From the NCBI GenBank assembly GCA_025677815.1, contig JAIXMP010000032.1, forward strand, positions 434,001 to 498,000: a DNA stretch of 64,000 bases, in the 5' to 3' direction. Under the pieces are notes generated by a model. It worked only from the letters and a program-made list of their open reading frames with translations, made no database searches and had not been told where the DNA came from. Shown in pieces: positions 21,570-33,222 of this stretch. A program made the position numbers and the translations under genes. The DNA is from Phascolomyces articulosus. Lineage: Eukaryota; Mucoromycota; Mucoromycetes; Mucorales; Lichtheimiaceae. Each line of letters starts with the position of its first letter. Position 1 is the first letter of the stretch.

Positions 21570-23134
21570 GATGATGATTGGATTGGATTGATTTTGAATA
21601 TATGAAGGATTTTTGGAAATGACAAAATAAAAATACATTTATATCTATTTTTTTTTCTCTCCTCTATACCTACTTTCATATATATACTTTCTATCCTTTC
21701 TTAACTACCTCGTATAACTCTATATAGTGATCCTCCTTATCAACATGTCTACCTTCTTTTCTCCTTTCTATATATATATCGCTCCATAATGATTTTTATT
21801 TATTTTGTACTCGAGATTTCCTTTTATACCACAAACAAACGCATATTTCTACTACTAATATATTCTCCTTATTTTATTAACAACGTAAAAAGGATTTCAT
21901 CCACATTATCTTTTTTTCAGCATCCCAGACGCCTCACTTACTCTTAACTCCACCCCTCCCTTTTCCCCTTCAGCATACTACATATAAACATATTCTCCTT
22001 CCTCACCCTTCCTCCACAACCCCCCCTTTTTTTTTCTCTTTTAAAAGGTCAATATATTGATTGCAGCTTCATTTCTTTTCTTCATATATACACATTCAAC
22101 AAGCACCTAGTATATAACAACTGTGTGTTACTCTTTACACCAAAAAAAAGCTCTATTTTATATATTCATACTTTTATTATTATTATTATTACATATTATT
22201 ATTTATTACTATTGTTTTTTTTTCTGTTATTACTTATTAACTACATAAATATTTTATTACTTTAGCTTCTTTTTTTTTTTGGTATAAATTGTGCATAAGT
22301 GTAGTTGATAATTTTTCAATTGACATCTTCAGGTTTTCTCTAACTAGTAATTGATACATGTACCCGCAAAAAAAACCATACACTGTTCAACGATGATAAG
22401 TAGAAAAAATATGAGATTACAGCAATACAAAATTTACATTAAATTTTTTTCTTCATTGTTTTCATTCAAGGGGATCTCATAATACTTTACCATGATTGTT
22501 GTATTTTTTTTCAACTCCTTTTACGTACAATCATAAGAAAAAGGGAGAAGATCTATTAAGTTCCTTCTTTCTTGTTGATCTATCTATACTGTAATATGGT
22601 TTACCATCTTACTACTATATTATTCCACATATAGATATATACATTTTTACGTAAAACAAAAAGAAGAATTTTGTTATTCATCACAAGAGGAAGAAGGAAG
22701 TGACCTCTTAATATATATAATAACGATATTTATATATTATTTTATTATGATTGATGATTAACCATGACTATTATTATTAATTCATCATTGCAATTTACAG
22801 CAAAGAAGGAATAAAAAAAAAGAAAGAAATCCGTAAAAAGTAAAAACAAGGATATTTCTCTTTCTTTTATATGTATAATATTTGTAGAATAAAAAAAAAG
22901 AATAGGAGTCAAAAGATCAATATGAGGAGAATTTCTTGTTTTTAAATGGATAAATAGAAAATGGTATGAGATGTTGAAGATGATAGAAAAAGTACCTGGA
23001 AAGGGTGAAGAGAGAATATATTTTTTAATAGATTGACTAATTCACGTACAAAAGAAATCGATCTTTTGTTAAAAAAAAAGGATAAACAAGGGAAAAAGAG
23101 AAGGGGAGAGATATATAGGAGAGAAAAATATGCT
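21570..23134. other. 1.6-kb pyrimidine-rich gap between convergent genes
   Basis: No ORF or RNA gene is supported. From about 21640 to 22280 the plus strand is strikingly rich in T and C with short C runs, then becomes purine-rich from about 22790 to 22960. Such strand asymmetry is usual here just upstream of starts, yet both flanking genes end at this gap, so a non-coding transcript cannot be excluded. Confidence 0.4.
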
Positions 23135-23948
23135 TTATTGGAATGCACCACCTATTGCCATAAGAGCAATAGTAACAGCAACAGCCATAAATTCTTTGGG
23201 AACCATGTTTGTAACACCAGCACTTGGTGCGGATTGGGATGGGTGAGGAGCAGCGCTACTAAGAGAAGATGGCAAGTGGGCTATATTATTATAAACAAAA
23301 AAAAATCCACAGTTAGTATAATTATATCTTTTTTTGTCATACTTGTTTTACAAAAAAAAAAAAAAAAAAAACTCATGAAATCTTACAGGCACTAGGGAAT
23401 GAGAAAGAGGAGGATGCTGAGGGGAATGAAAATGTAGCAGAAGAAACCGACGCGCTTGATTCAAGGGATGCTGAAGCTGTAGCAGATGCAGAAGATGCTG
23501 ATACAGAATCAGAAGCAGCACTTGCTGATACAGAGACAGAATCTGATGCGGAAGGTGTATTGGAAGCAGAGATAGATGCATCTACACTATTGCTTGGGGT
23601 AGCAGTAGCATCGGATGCAGATGCTGTTGGATTAGCAGTGACACTATTTTCATCAGCACCAGGCCAGTTTTGACCGATACAACTCGAGTAACAATCATTA
23701 TCTTTACAACTTGAGAGACAACTATGAGTAGTATCCACTAATGATTGTTTTTTTTTTGTCGTCAATAAACAATGAATCCTTTTTTTTCGTCAAAAGATGT
23801 AAAAATTATGTTTATATATCAATGACAACTTACCACACTTGCTTAAACAATCATAATCTGTAGCATTACAAGAACATGCAGCATTTGTCATACCAGCAGT
23901 GGCGGCAAGAACGATAGAAGCGGTGGCAATCAAACTAAAGCTTTTCAT
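23135..23948 (-). CDS. Small Cys-rich, Ser/Ala-rich GPI-type surface protein
   Basis: Three exons (minus: 23834-23948, 23387-23737, 23135-23280) give 203 aa. There is a signal peptide (MKSFSLIATASIVLAATAG, cleaved before ACSC), then a compact cysteine module of about 45 residues with CSC, DCLSKC, SCLSSC and DCYSSC, reminiscent of short fungal extracellular Cys-rich domains but not a full eight-Cys CFEM that I can align. A long Ser/Ala/Thr low-complexity stalk follows, and a hydrophobic C-terminus (FMAVAVTIALMAIGGAFQ) suits GPI attachment. The protein probably sits in the wall or plasma membrane. Ligand and role are unknown. Confidence 0.8.
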
Positions 23949-24436
23949 GATGTGTTAAATAAAGTGTGGTTTTTTAATAAAAAAGATGGAAGAGAAAAGA
24001 GAAGGAAAAGGAAAAACAAGTTAAAAAAAAGTTGAAATAAATAATGTCTTTTATAGTTATTTTAATTGACTGTTCAGAAAATTTCATCTTACATTTTTGT
24101 TCCCCCATTTGAATAGTAATAATATCATAGTACATTATGATTGTTATTATTAACATACACACACACACACACACAACATATAACACACCCAAGTGCGAAT
24201 ATTATGCTTTTCTCTCCCTTCAATTCCCCTCACCCCCCAAAAATGAACTCCATATTAAATCATCCAATTCCAGCTATACTATTCCATCTCTGGAGATATC
24301 TCCTTTCCATCATACGCAACATGATGTTTATCTCTCTTTGCTCTTCTACTTCTACTAATATTACAAGTACTACTCATAAATAGCATGTACATATCAACTG
24401 CTAACCCCTCTGGTGATTCCCAATATTCTTAACCCC

Positions 24437-24472
<36 letters not shown>

Positions 24473-26109
24473 ACAGGAAACCCTTCTTACAGGTAGACGT
24501 ATTATTTTTCCAATAATTTATGTGCTATATACTCTTTCTCTCGTCTCCGTAATACTGATGCTTTACTCCTCATTTACATATACATTCATAAACAAGGATC
24601 TCTCTCTCATTCATTTTTTCAATGACAACTTTTTTTTCAATACATATATTTGAATTACACCAAGTAAGCGATCCATAGATTGGTTTTCCCACAGATCATC
24701 GCTTTTTTTTTTCGTTCGAATATAAAATCAATATAATTTTTCTGCATTCAATTCTATTTTAATCATTGAAAAAAAAAAAAAAACAAAAAACAAAAATAAA
24801 TAAAACGTCAAATACATGACTTTTTTTAACTGCATGCAGCTAACATTGGCTGGATACTACTTTTTATTTACGTTATTATATAGAGTCCTGTTTGTCTGTG
24901 TGTGTATGTGTATATATACGAGTCTCTTTAGCGTCTATTCTTTTTCTTTTGGTCATATATAGTCTGGATCCTCGTTTATGGATGCATAGATCCAGGGACT
25001 AACTTTGTTCATATACCTTAAACTTTCTATTTTTTGTTTTTTCTTAAAAAAAAAAGATCAGTTGTCAGTTGAAATTTCAATGAACCATTGTCTATTTTGT
25101 TCTCTTAGCACCAAGTCTAGAAAGTTAATCTAATACTTTTTTTTTACACGTGCTACTCTTAGGCTTACATTGAGACGGGTTTATGTATCAATGTGGCGAT
25201 CAACCCATTCTTTTTTTTTTTGTAACATTTTTTTTTAAAAAAAAATCTGCATGGCTTGTTATTATGATGTCGTCTCTTTCCTTCTTTCTCTCCTTCCAAA
25301 CCCTAAACTCGTGGGATACTAACATGACAACAGAAAACAAAAAAAAAGCAACAACAACAACAATAACAATTTCTCATCTTCCTCATTTATCAATAGTACT
25401 ATTATTATTTTGATTGAAATGAAAAAAAAAAAAAAAAAACAAAAGGAAAAAGAAGTTCTTTTTCCATGAACAAACGCCGAGATGAAAGCAAACATGCATG
25501 TTTTGGCTGTTTTTATACTAGTTCTCCGAATGACACACACAACAAAAAGAGTTTAAGGGCATCGGTTAAAGGCCAAGAAGATTACACATCGGTAAACATC
25601 TGGTTTTTGTTTATAACTTTTTATTTATAAATAAATCAGCATGGAGATCTGGAACTTTTTATTTTTATGCAGGTTATTATTATTCCATTTCAAAAGACGA
25701 TGATATGATGATGATGATTTACATCAACACTACGTTATTTTTTTTCTTCTCTGACATTCTATCGTTATTTACAACTACTTTTTTAATGATGTTTTTATAC
25801 AAAGAATAAACCATTTAGTATCATTTCATGAATAACGATGAATTATGTTATAGAATGGTGAAACCATTAAAGGTAAACGGAGATTCTTTTAAACTGTTGG
25901 GTCACTAAACAATTGAATTTATGGTTTTTTTGTGACTCATATATCACACAGCATAGGGATCGGTTTTAAAGGATCTATAATTTTCCTCTCTCTCTCTCTC
26001 TTTTTTCCCCCAAAGTGTAAATATAAATTAAGATATATATATTTGCCACACAAAGCGAAAATAATAAAGTTTATTGTGTTTTACAAATTCAAATGACAAC
26101 AGTTATTAC
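23949..26109. other. 2.2-kb divergent intergenic region with microsatellites
   Basis: The interval lies between two divergent starts. It includes an (AC)n run at about 24157-24174, a (TC)n run at about 24441-24469, poly-A and poly-T tracts (24770, 25425) and a T-run/A-run tract at 25228-25245. The plus strand is pyrimidine-rich from 24190 to 25420. No ORF with coding character was found. Confidence 0.45.
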
Positions 26110-26852
26110 ATGGTAGACTTACTAAGTAATATTGTTTTCGCTGGTTTTCTCCTTATTACTGGAGGTACAGCATTGGCATTACAAGCAGGTATAGTTTTTA
26201 TACAGTATGGGTGAACATGTGCATAAAGGATAGGTTTTTTCTAATTGAAATAATTTATCATACAGGATGTAATTCAAATTTAGCAAAGCATGGTGGTCGA
26301 ACATTTGCACCTGTATGGTCATTTGTATCAGGTCTCATATGTTGTTTAGTCTTCTTTGGTATTGATATAGGAGCACTTGGGACACCATTACCTGATAAAA
26401 GCATTTTAGATGCCCCTGGGTATGTTTGGATTGGTACGTACGGATCAATAATTACAGACAATTTATAAAGGATAGATAGATAATGATCATAATAGGCTAA
26501 TTACTTTTTTCTCTATCTCGATCTATCTCATTATAAATTTTATAGGTGGTCTTATGGGTGCTTATTATGTCTTTGCCAACCTCATTGCCATTCCAAAGTT
26601 AGGAGCAGCTACCTCTTTAAGTATTTTTGTTTGCTCACAGGTAAAACTACGGTTTCAAAGTAAAAAAAAAAAAAATAGAATTGAATTGAATTTCAAAAGA
26701 ATGAGTCATTAACTTTCTCAATTTAGGTCATTATGGCATGTGTTATTGATCATGGTGGATTAATGGGAGTTGAACAACGAGATTATTCCACTTGGCGAAT
26801 TCTTGCATCGTTTGGTCTTGTATTTTGTGTATTTATTATCTCTAGATATTAA
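26110..26852 (+). CDS. YdcZ/DUF606-type multi-pass membrane protein (DMT superfamily)
   Basis: Four exons (26110-26188, 26266-26433, 26546-26640, 26727-26852) give 155 aa. The protein is almost entirely hydrophobic with about five membrane helices. It shows the family features: an early A-L-Q-A-G-C-N-S-N-L stretch after helix 1, a G-G-L-M-G-A-Y-Y-V opening of helix 3 and V-I-D-H-G-G-L before the last helix. The YdcZ family (short drug/metabolite transporter relatives) often functions as a pair or dimer. Substrate is unknown. The upstream in-frame ATG at 26092 is closed by a TAG, so the start at 26110 is secure. Confidence 0.82.
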
Positions 26853-27466
26853 AAAGAAAATGGTGGAACGATATGGGGGGGAAAATCTTTTCCCATTCAC
26901 TCTTCTACTTCCATCATTTGTATTCCATAGATTAATTTGATTTCTTTTTATCTCCAAAAATACCATGTTCTTATATTCTATTTATAATATCATCTTTCAT
27001 CCAAGCGAATAATAAAATTAAGTTAACCTTGTTTACGATTTTGATCCGGTAGAGAGATCTGCATGAAATTTATAATTGCTTGATACATCGCATCTTCTAC
27101 CTAATACTATAAAAACATACCTCAAATGCATGTTGCTATACAGGATATCCAAATCCAGATTTTTCAGTGGGAAATATTGTATAAATAATGATGCATTTTA
27201 AGGATTCGTTTCAGTTATTATATACATAAATAACTCGATGGTATATTACGGTTCAGAAGTTGGTTACTTTGCAACAAAAAAGATGTATTTATGAACTAAT
27301 TGATCATCGCATTACCAAAAACAACATATATATGTGTCTGTTCTCATTGTTTGCAAAAGGTCCCCTCGCACTGCCAGTATTTCGATTTCAGCACAATTAA
27401 ATTTGGAATTTTGGGTACAAAGCTGCCAAAAAAAAAAAATAGTTTTATTTTTTTCTTTATTACAAA
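26853..27466. other. Intergenic region
   Basis: The gap between two tandem plus-strand genes. It holds an AATAAAATTAAG sequence near 27009, a possible poly(A) signal of the membrane protein gene, and a T-rich leader before 27467. Nothing else is seen. Confidence 0.35.
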
Positions 27467-28024
27467 ATGGCAGCAACCACTAGACTCACAACTTATCGTC
27501 ATTTATTACGCGAAGTCAATCGCCAGGTATTAAAAATAAAAAACGAGAAAAAAAAATACATAATATATTACACACCATGTTAACTTTCTCATTGTATTGA
27601 CTATTAAATCGCGTTGATAATAGTTTACAAAGACCAATGATATTTTTGAAAAGGAATTAAAAGTCATGTATAGAGAAAACAAGGGTGTGACCGATCCAAC
27701 TAAAATCGAAGCATTGAATCGTAATGCTGAAAATGTCTTAACATATCTTACAAGTGCACGACAACATAAAGTAAATAAATATCTTTCTTTTTTTCTTCTA
27801 TGAAAAGTATATTGGAATAATTATCTTATTCATGAAAAAAAAACACAAACTAAAACATAATACAATTTTTATAGGAACTTCGAGACCGGTATGCAGCTCT
27901 TGTTTTAGAACAAAAGAAAAGAATTGAAATGTCGGCAAAACGAGTGGGTCTTGGTATGCCAAAGGAATATGATCCCAATGATGCAGCTACAGACCGTGTC
28001 ATGAATGCATTTCATAAAGAATAA
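27467..28024 (+). CDS. FMC1: FMC1-like mitochondrial ATP synthase assembly factor (LYR-type)
   Basis: Three exons (27467-27526, 27624-27770, 27875-28024) give 118 aa. The start MAATTRLTTYRHLLREVNRQ is the L-Y/F-R opening of the Complex1_LYR/FMC1 group. A basic amphipathic helical bundle follows. The end of the family's conserved block appears as RVGLGMPKEY, equivalent to the GLxxP motif of FMC1/C7orf55. In yeast Fmc1 supports assembly of the F1 part of mitochondrial ATP synthase through Atp12. The stop is only 39 bp from the stop of the opposing DDHD gene. Confidence 0.75.
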
Positions 28025-28063
28025 AGGATAAATGTGTGTGTATGCTTTTTTTTTTTGGTTACT

Positions 28064-31000
28064 CTATTTATTCATTGTATATATTTCTCTTACAAGGAAT
28101 GCTGCCACATCCAGGTCCTATCAGTTTAATATATAAATTAGTTTTTTTTTTCACTCTCATGTATATCATTTTTTACAATGTCAACTTGTTATATATATAT
28201 ATATATGATTCTTACCTGCCAATAGGTCATGTGAGCACTAAATGCACTTAGGTACGGATTCTCTAAAATACCTTCTTGTAAACAAAAATCGACACGACCA
28301 TTTCTATTCAACATTTGTAATTTTTCAGCACCTGATAATTCACCAGAAGACATGGATGCAGATCGGTTTCGATATTTTTCAGCCATGGAAGGATCACTTC
28401 GTGATCTTGAACGGAGGTTATGGTCATCTGGAGTGGGTGGTGTCGTGGAGGATCCATTGTTATTATTGGTAGATGGTAAATGTTCCGCAGAAGCCGAATT
28501 CGAACCAGATTGTTGTAATTCTTCTTCCAGTTGTTTCGAAAGTCCTAAACCTCGCATAAATAAACTTGTAGTAAATCCGGATTTCATGGATTCAAACATA
28601 GCACCCGCTCGATTGGCAATACCAGATCCAACACTGAATCCTGCATCAATCACACTTTTTAATCCACCTTTAATATAGGCAATGGGAACAGGTTTTAATT
28701 TTGCGCTATATTGTCGTGCAATTAATGGTTCAAGTCGATAAGCAACTGGATCAGACTTTTTTTTTTTTTGATAATATTGATATGAAGTTAGAAAGGATCA
28801 ACTTTTTCATTTTTTTCCCCTACTCGATGCTCCTCTCTTTTCCACCCTCCCTCTTTGTTTACCTTGTGGAAAATGTTATATAGATTTTCTACTGCTGGGT
28901 AACAAAACGATATGGTATTTGGGGTATGTGACATGTCACCAAACTTGGCTGTATTTCCATTAATTTGATCTGCTTCAAGACATTTTCGAGCTGCTATTTT
29001 ATATCCTCTCAAGAGTAAGATGACACCTAATGGAGAACCAACTGCAAAGAAGTTTTGTACTGGGAATAGAAGAGAAGCACTGCTTTTCTTGTCTGTTGTA
29101 GAAGAACTTTTTTCATCGTCATCAAGTAAAGATATAGACGTTTGTTTCGAATAATCCATTTGTGGTTGAGTACTTAATACATCGAATGCAAGTAGTGACT
29201 ATATATATATATATATATATATATTAATCCAATCCCCATATCATGTTAATTCTTTCTTTATCTTCTGCTTCTTTATTTAATTAAATATATACACTTACAC
29301 CAAGAGAATGACCAATCAATGTTACTTTCCCATGGTTTTCTAAAAATTCAGGATTTCTTTGAACAAATAATCGATAAACACGATTAATTTCCTTGGTGAT
29401 AATAGATGTCATTTGATCACGGTATTTTTGAGTCAAATAAAGTGGAACTAATAAAAAAAAAGATTCAGCATTTAACGATACATATATCATCGTCTTTCTT
29501 TTATTCTTCTTCTCGCATTATACAATATATATACCATCCAAGAGAACATCTGATACCACCAAACGAATATTAGGTACACCTTCTAATGTAAGTTCATCCA
29601 ACGTAGGATGACCATCATCTGCACCCACCATACCTAAATCCATTTCAACACCATCTTCATCATCACTAGCTACACCAAAGGTAATTTCATGTCGCCATAA
29701 GACAGGTAGTACTTGAATACCATTCGATCGTTGCGGAGTGTCAGTAGCACCAATCGCTGTAGAATACGCGGATTTTAATGTTTTCCGTAATATATTGACA
29801 TCTATCATAGATGATGGGTTTTTTTTTTAAAAAAAAAATGGGTGGCATTAATAATTGATGTCAAGTTTATACATAATTTATGCTATATTAAGCAATATTT
29901 TAATATTACCATGTGTGAAATTTTGACCCAACCGTTCTGACATTTTTTGTCCAATTCTAGAAAATAAATTAATTTATTGTTGATCCTACTTGGCAATTTT
30001 TTTATTGGTATAATACTTGGCAGGTCCACAAAACTTACCCGTGAATGACAAATACTAAATGATCAATGGGTCGTACTTCTTCTTCACTATCTTCATTCTC
30101 ATATCCTTCGATTTCTTCTTGTACTGTAGTCATTTCTTCTATACCACGTTCTTCTGTTGTGTTTTCTTTGACCGCTTTTTCTTGTTCTACTGTCTTTGGT
30201 GAACTAGCTGTTTTCGCCTTGGTCTGTTTCTCCACTTCAGGGTATCCTCTTAACAATCGTGTGCCACCCAAATTGGATCGGTTTGTTAGTCTGGTAATGA
30301 TACTTTTAGCAATCTTGCTACCTGCCGTATTACTAATACATATATATAATTATATTATCCAGTTCATTAATATCACTAATCAAACCCCCTCTATTTTCTT
30401 AAGCCCTTTCTCTCTATTAATCTCATTCTATACGTACTATAATAGCCAAGCGGTATTGGCACCCGTGTATACAATATATTGACCAAGATAAGGTCCCAAT
30501 AAATTCCATTGCTTTTCAACAGGTTGCTGTTCCAAACTAATTTCTAACTTTTTTTCTTCAATGGCTGTTGCTGATCTTTGTAAGTCACCATGATCTTTTT
30601 CATCGTGTTCCTCATCGGGATTAAGACTTGAATCGGAAGAAGGATTTGTATTAATTGGATCTTCAGCCATGAGGTAGGGTTTATGTTTGCTAATAGGTAT
30701 CCCCAAATGGTTGTTGTCAATATTTTTATTTATTTATTTATTTATTTTTTATCAAATGACATGATTCCTCTTAATCCATTTCATGTTATACCACCGGGTG
30801 AAACATTGAACCCTCCCCCCATCCAACCCCAACTTACTAGTAACCTATTTCAATCTGTTCCGCCAAACTTTCTTCACATGGGGTCCATTTCGATCCATCT
30901 CCTTGGATAAACCATGTTGCTCTTCGTACTTCATAAGTGGGACCTTCCCAATAAACAGGTGTAATAGTACGTGCTGTGACATCCACTTCAAATAAATGAT

Positions 31001-31541
31001 CTTCATTGACCAGAACTTTGGCTCGCACATCATTGTTCTAAAAAAATAAAAAGATCCACACTAGTGTCAGACAAAGGAATAGATTCAACGAGAGAGTATA
31101 TATGAATACAGTATACATGTACCTGATAGGCTTTTTCAAGAGCATTTGAATCTCTTTTAGAAAACGGTAACCATTCTTTTGGAGGTGATTTTTTAGGAGA
31201 AGCAATACCAGGGCTCACCGAGCTTTGAGTCGAACGTCTGGATATAGTTTTCGCTTTTCGAATAGAAATGGGATCTGTAATTGGATTATCGATGGCGTGA
31301 AACCTTGAAAAAGAGAATTGACCATTGGGTTTATAAGGATTGTTCAAAGCAGAAATAAAAAGCTATGTTCTTTTTGTATTTTCATATGATAATGAAACTT
31401 AAAAGATAAAGAATATTACCATCGTACAGCGAGACTAGGAACATCGGGATCTGGAATAAGACTACGAGGTCTACCTACTCGACGATTGATAGAGTATTGA
31501 TGAGATAAGTTTGTTAATGAAGGAGTGTCCATGTCATTCAT
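28064..31541 (-). CDS. DDHD-domain phospholipase A1 (phosphatidic acid-preferring)
   Basis: A multi-exon gene of roughly 900 codons. The start at 31541 opens MNDMDTPSLTNLSHQYSINR, and the stop at 28064-28066 follows the exon DLDVAAFLVREIY. An N-terminal WWE-like region contains VLVNEDHLFEVDV and PVYWEGPTYEVRRATWF, then a lipase core with HLVFVIHGIGQK and the nucleophile elbow GHSLG (GKVTLIGHSLG). The DDHD domain has QNFFAVGSPLGVILLLRG, SDPVAYRLEPLIAR and a final RVDFCLQEG...AHMTYWQ. These are the hallmarks of intracellular PA-PLA1 enzymes (human DDHD1/2, yeast Ddl1), which hydrolyse phosphatidic acid and other phospholipids and affect membrane traffic or mitochondrial lipid remodelling. Acidic and Ser-rich insertions separate the domains. 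Confidence 0.9.
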
Positions 31542-32245
31542 TTCTTTTTTGTTGAAAAGAGAAGGAAAAGAAAAAAAAAAAGACAAGTGTGTAGTACGAC
31601 TTAAGCGAAAAATCACGTAGGAAATAATAATAAAAAATGCAGGAAAATGTATGTATTCGGAATTCCCGTATTTATATATTATTTATAACACTCCAATGTT
31701 CTGCTACTACCCCAACCATCCAATTTGTTGTTTATTACGTGTTCTTTATGCAAGATTTTCTTGGCTATGACTTATGATGATTATGAATACAATAACTTTG
31801 TTTATCCAACGTATAACATGAATAGCAACAACAGCAAAAAAAAAATATCTGATGTTATATATTATTATCCATGAAAACACACAGCAATAGATATGTAATA
31901 TCTTAAAAAATTTTGCTGTAAAGATTTTTTTAAGCAGGTACCAAATATAACCTATTTTTTGAATCTCGCTGAATAACTGATTATTACCTAAATATGACCA
32001 TCATCAACATAATAATATATAATAATAATCAATTGATTATGAATGGATATAATCAACTTTCTTATAGAATTACGTGATTGCTGTTGATTGGTAAACTGTT
32101 GTCATGTAAGCAAAAAGTAAAACCCTACTACTGCAACATTTTGGATGGTTGCACAACATTTTTTTTTTTACTCTCCACAACTTTTTCATCTCCTTCTTGC
32201 TGTTTTTGATAATAATAACAAAACCTGAGTGAACTCTTTTTCACT
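31542..32245. promoter_or_regulatory. Divergent promoter region
   Basis: A 704-bp gap between the DDHD and DAD3-like starts. It is AT-rich, with a T-run and CT-rich stretch (32161-32200) leading to the DAD3-like ATG. No further gene is visible. Confidence 0.35.
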
Positions 32246-32571
32246 ATGCGACCCACATTAGAAGATGCTGTTATTAATGAAGCAAGAATGTTTGTTGATA
32301 ATATTTCAACTGTAAGTGTTTTTTTCTTATATTTATTATTTAAAATAGTTCTTTTTTTTAAAAAAAAATATCAAAATAAAATAAAAAATAGTTAAATCAT
32401 ATTGTTGCATCCACCAATGATAAACAAGTAACCCATCTCATTCATAAACTTCGATTGATTGAACAACGACTTTCCTTGATTTATACATTCTTTATGGCGT
32501 CTTCTTACAGTAACACGAAGCGAAAACAAGAAGGCGAAAGTCATCATACCAATCGACCTCCTTTTTTATAA
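32246..32571 (+). CDS. DASH/DAM1 complex subunit Dad3-like
   Basis: Two exons (32246-32311, 32392-32571) encode 81 aa. The predicted chain is a pair of amphipathic helices: LEDAVINEARMFVDNIST, then LNHIVAST, LIHKLRLIEQRLSLIYTFF and MASSYS. Fungal Dad3 proteins share the same arrangement, with an L-R-x-[IL]-E-x-[KR]-L-[GS]-L-[IV]-x-T-[LF] helix ending in [KM]-[AG]-S-x-Y-S. The DASH ring couples kinetochores to microtubules. The protein is small and the match is motif-level only. The intron contains a T-run/A-run tract and an A-rich acceptor region. Confidence 0.6.
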
Positions 32572-33222
32572 TACAAGAATCGTCGTTCCTGTTGAAAACA
32601 TTATGCACCGAGTGGCGCGTGCGGCGCGCGCGACGATGAAAACTTTTTTCCCTTTCACCAAAACACACCGAATGGAGATTTAGAAAGGTGGTTCTTCTTT
32701 TGAACTTTGTATTTCAAAGACATCCAAATGATGTGAATTTGGTGTCATATTAGCATTAAAATACTATCTAGAAAGAATGTGATTGTATTCTAATATACAT
32801 AATATAAAGTTAATATGTAGTTAGTTACCTTATATCTTACAAGTACATGTCTTTCATTTTTTTCTCATGGTATTTTTATAATGATGTACATCAATAAAAT
32901 AAGGTTTTGTTGGTTCTATCAAAAGTGAGAATATTCCTATGGATTTATAATGATAGATGTGTTAGCAAGATATATATTAATGCAAATGATAAACTAATAG
33001 CACTATTTTCACTGAGATAATATTCTTTTTTTTTAATTATAATAATATTAATAACATACGTCGATTTCCATTGTTCTCCAGAGGTTTTTTTTAAAGATAA
33101 CGACGGGACTGTCGCCATTTTCCACATTTTCCCACGAGTCCAACCTGTAATTTATTTTCGACACTAAAAAAAATCTTTATCTCTTTTTATTCCTCTTCTC
33201 TTTTTCAAATAAAAAACCACCC
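32572..33222. other. Intergenic region with a short GC-rich island
   Basis: Mostly AT-rich, but 32608-32635 is almost pure G/C (GTGGCGCGTGCGGCGCGCG core). The island lies in a 26-codon ORF (32603-32683) whose peptide is Arg/Ala-rich at its start (MHRVARAARATMK). I cannot show that it is translated. The last 80 bases before 33223 are CT-rich and probably the BCKDHA promoter. Confidence 0.4.

Noticed and set aside
24441..24469. (TC)n tract and similar microsatellites considered as CRISPR or satellite arrays
   Set aside because: Simple dinucleotide slippage tracts with no spacer structure. CRISPR arrays are not expected in a fungal genome and none is present.
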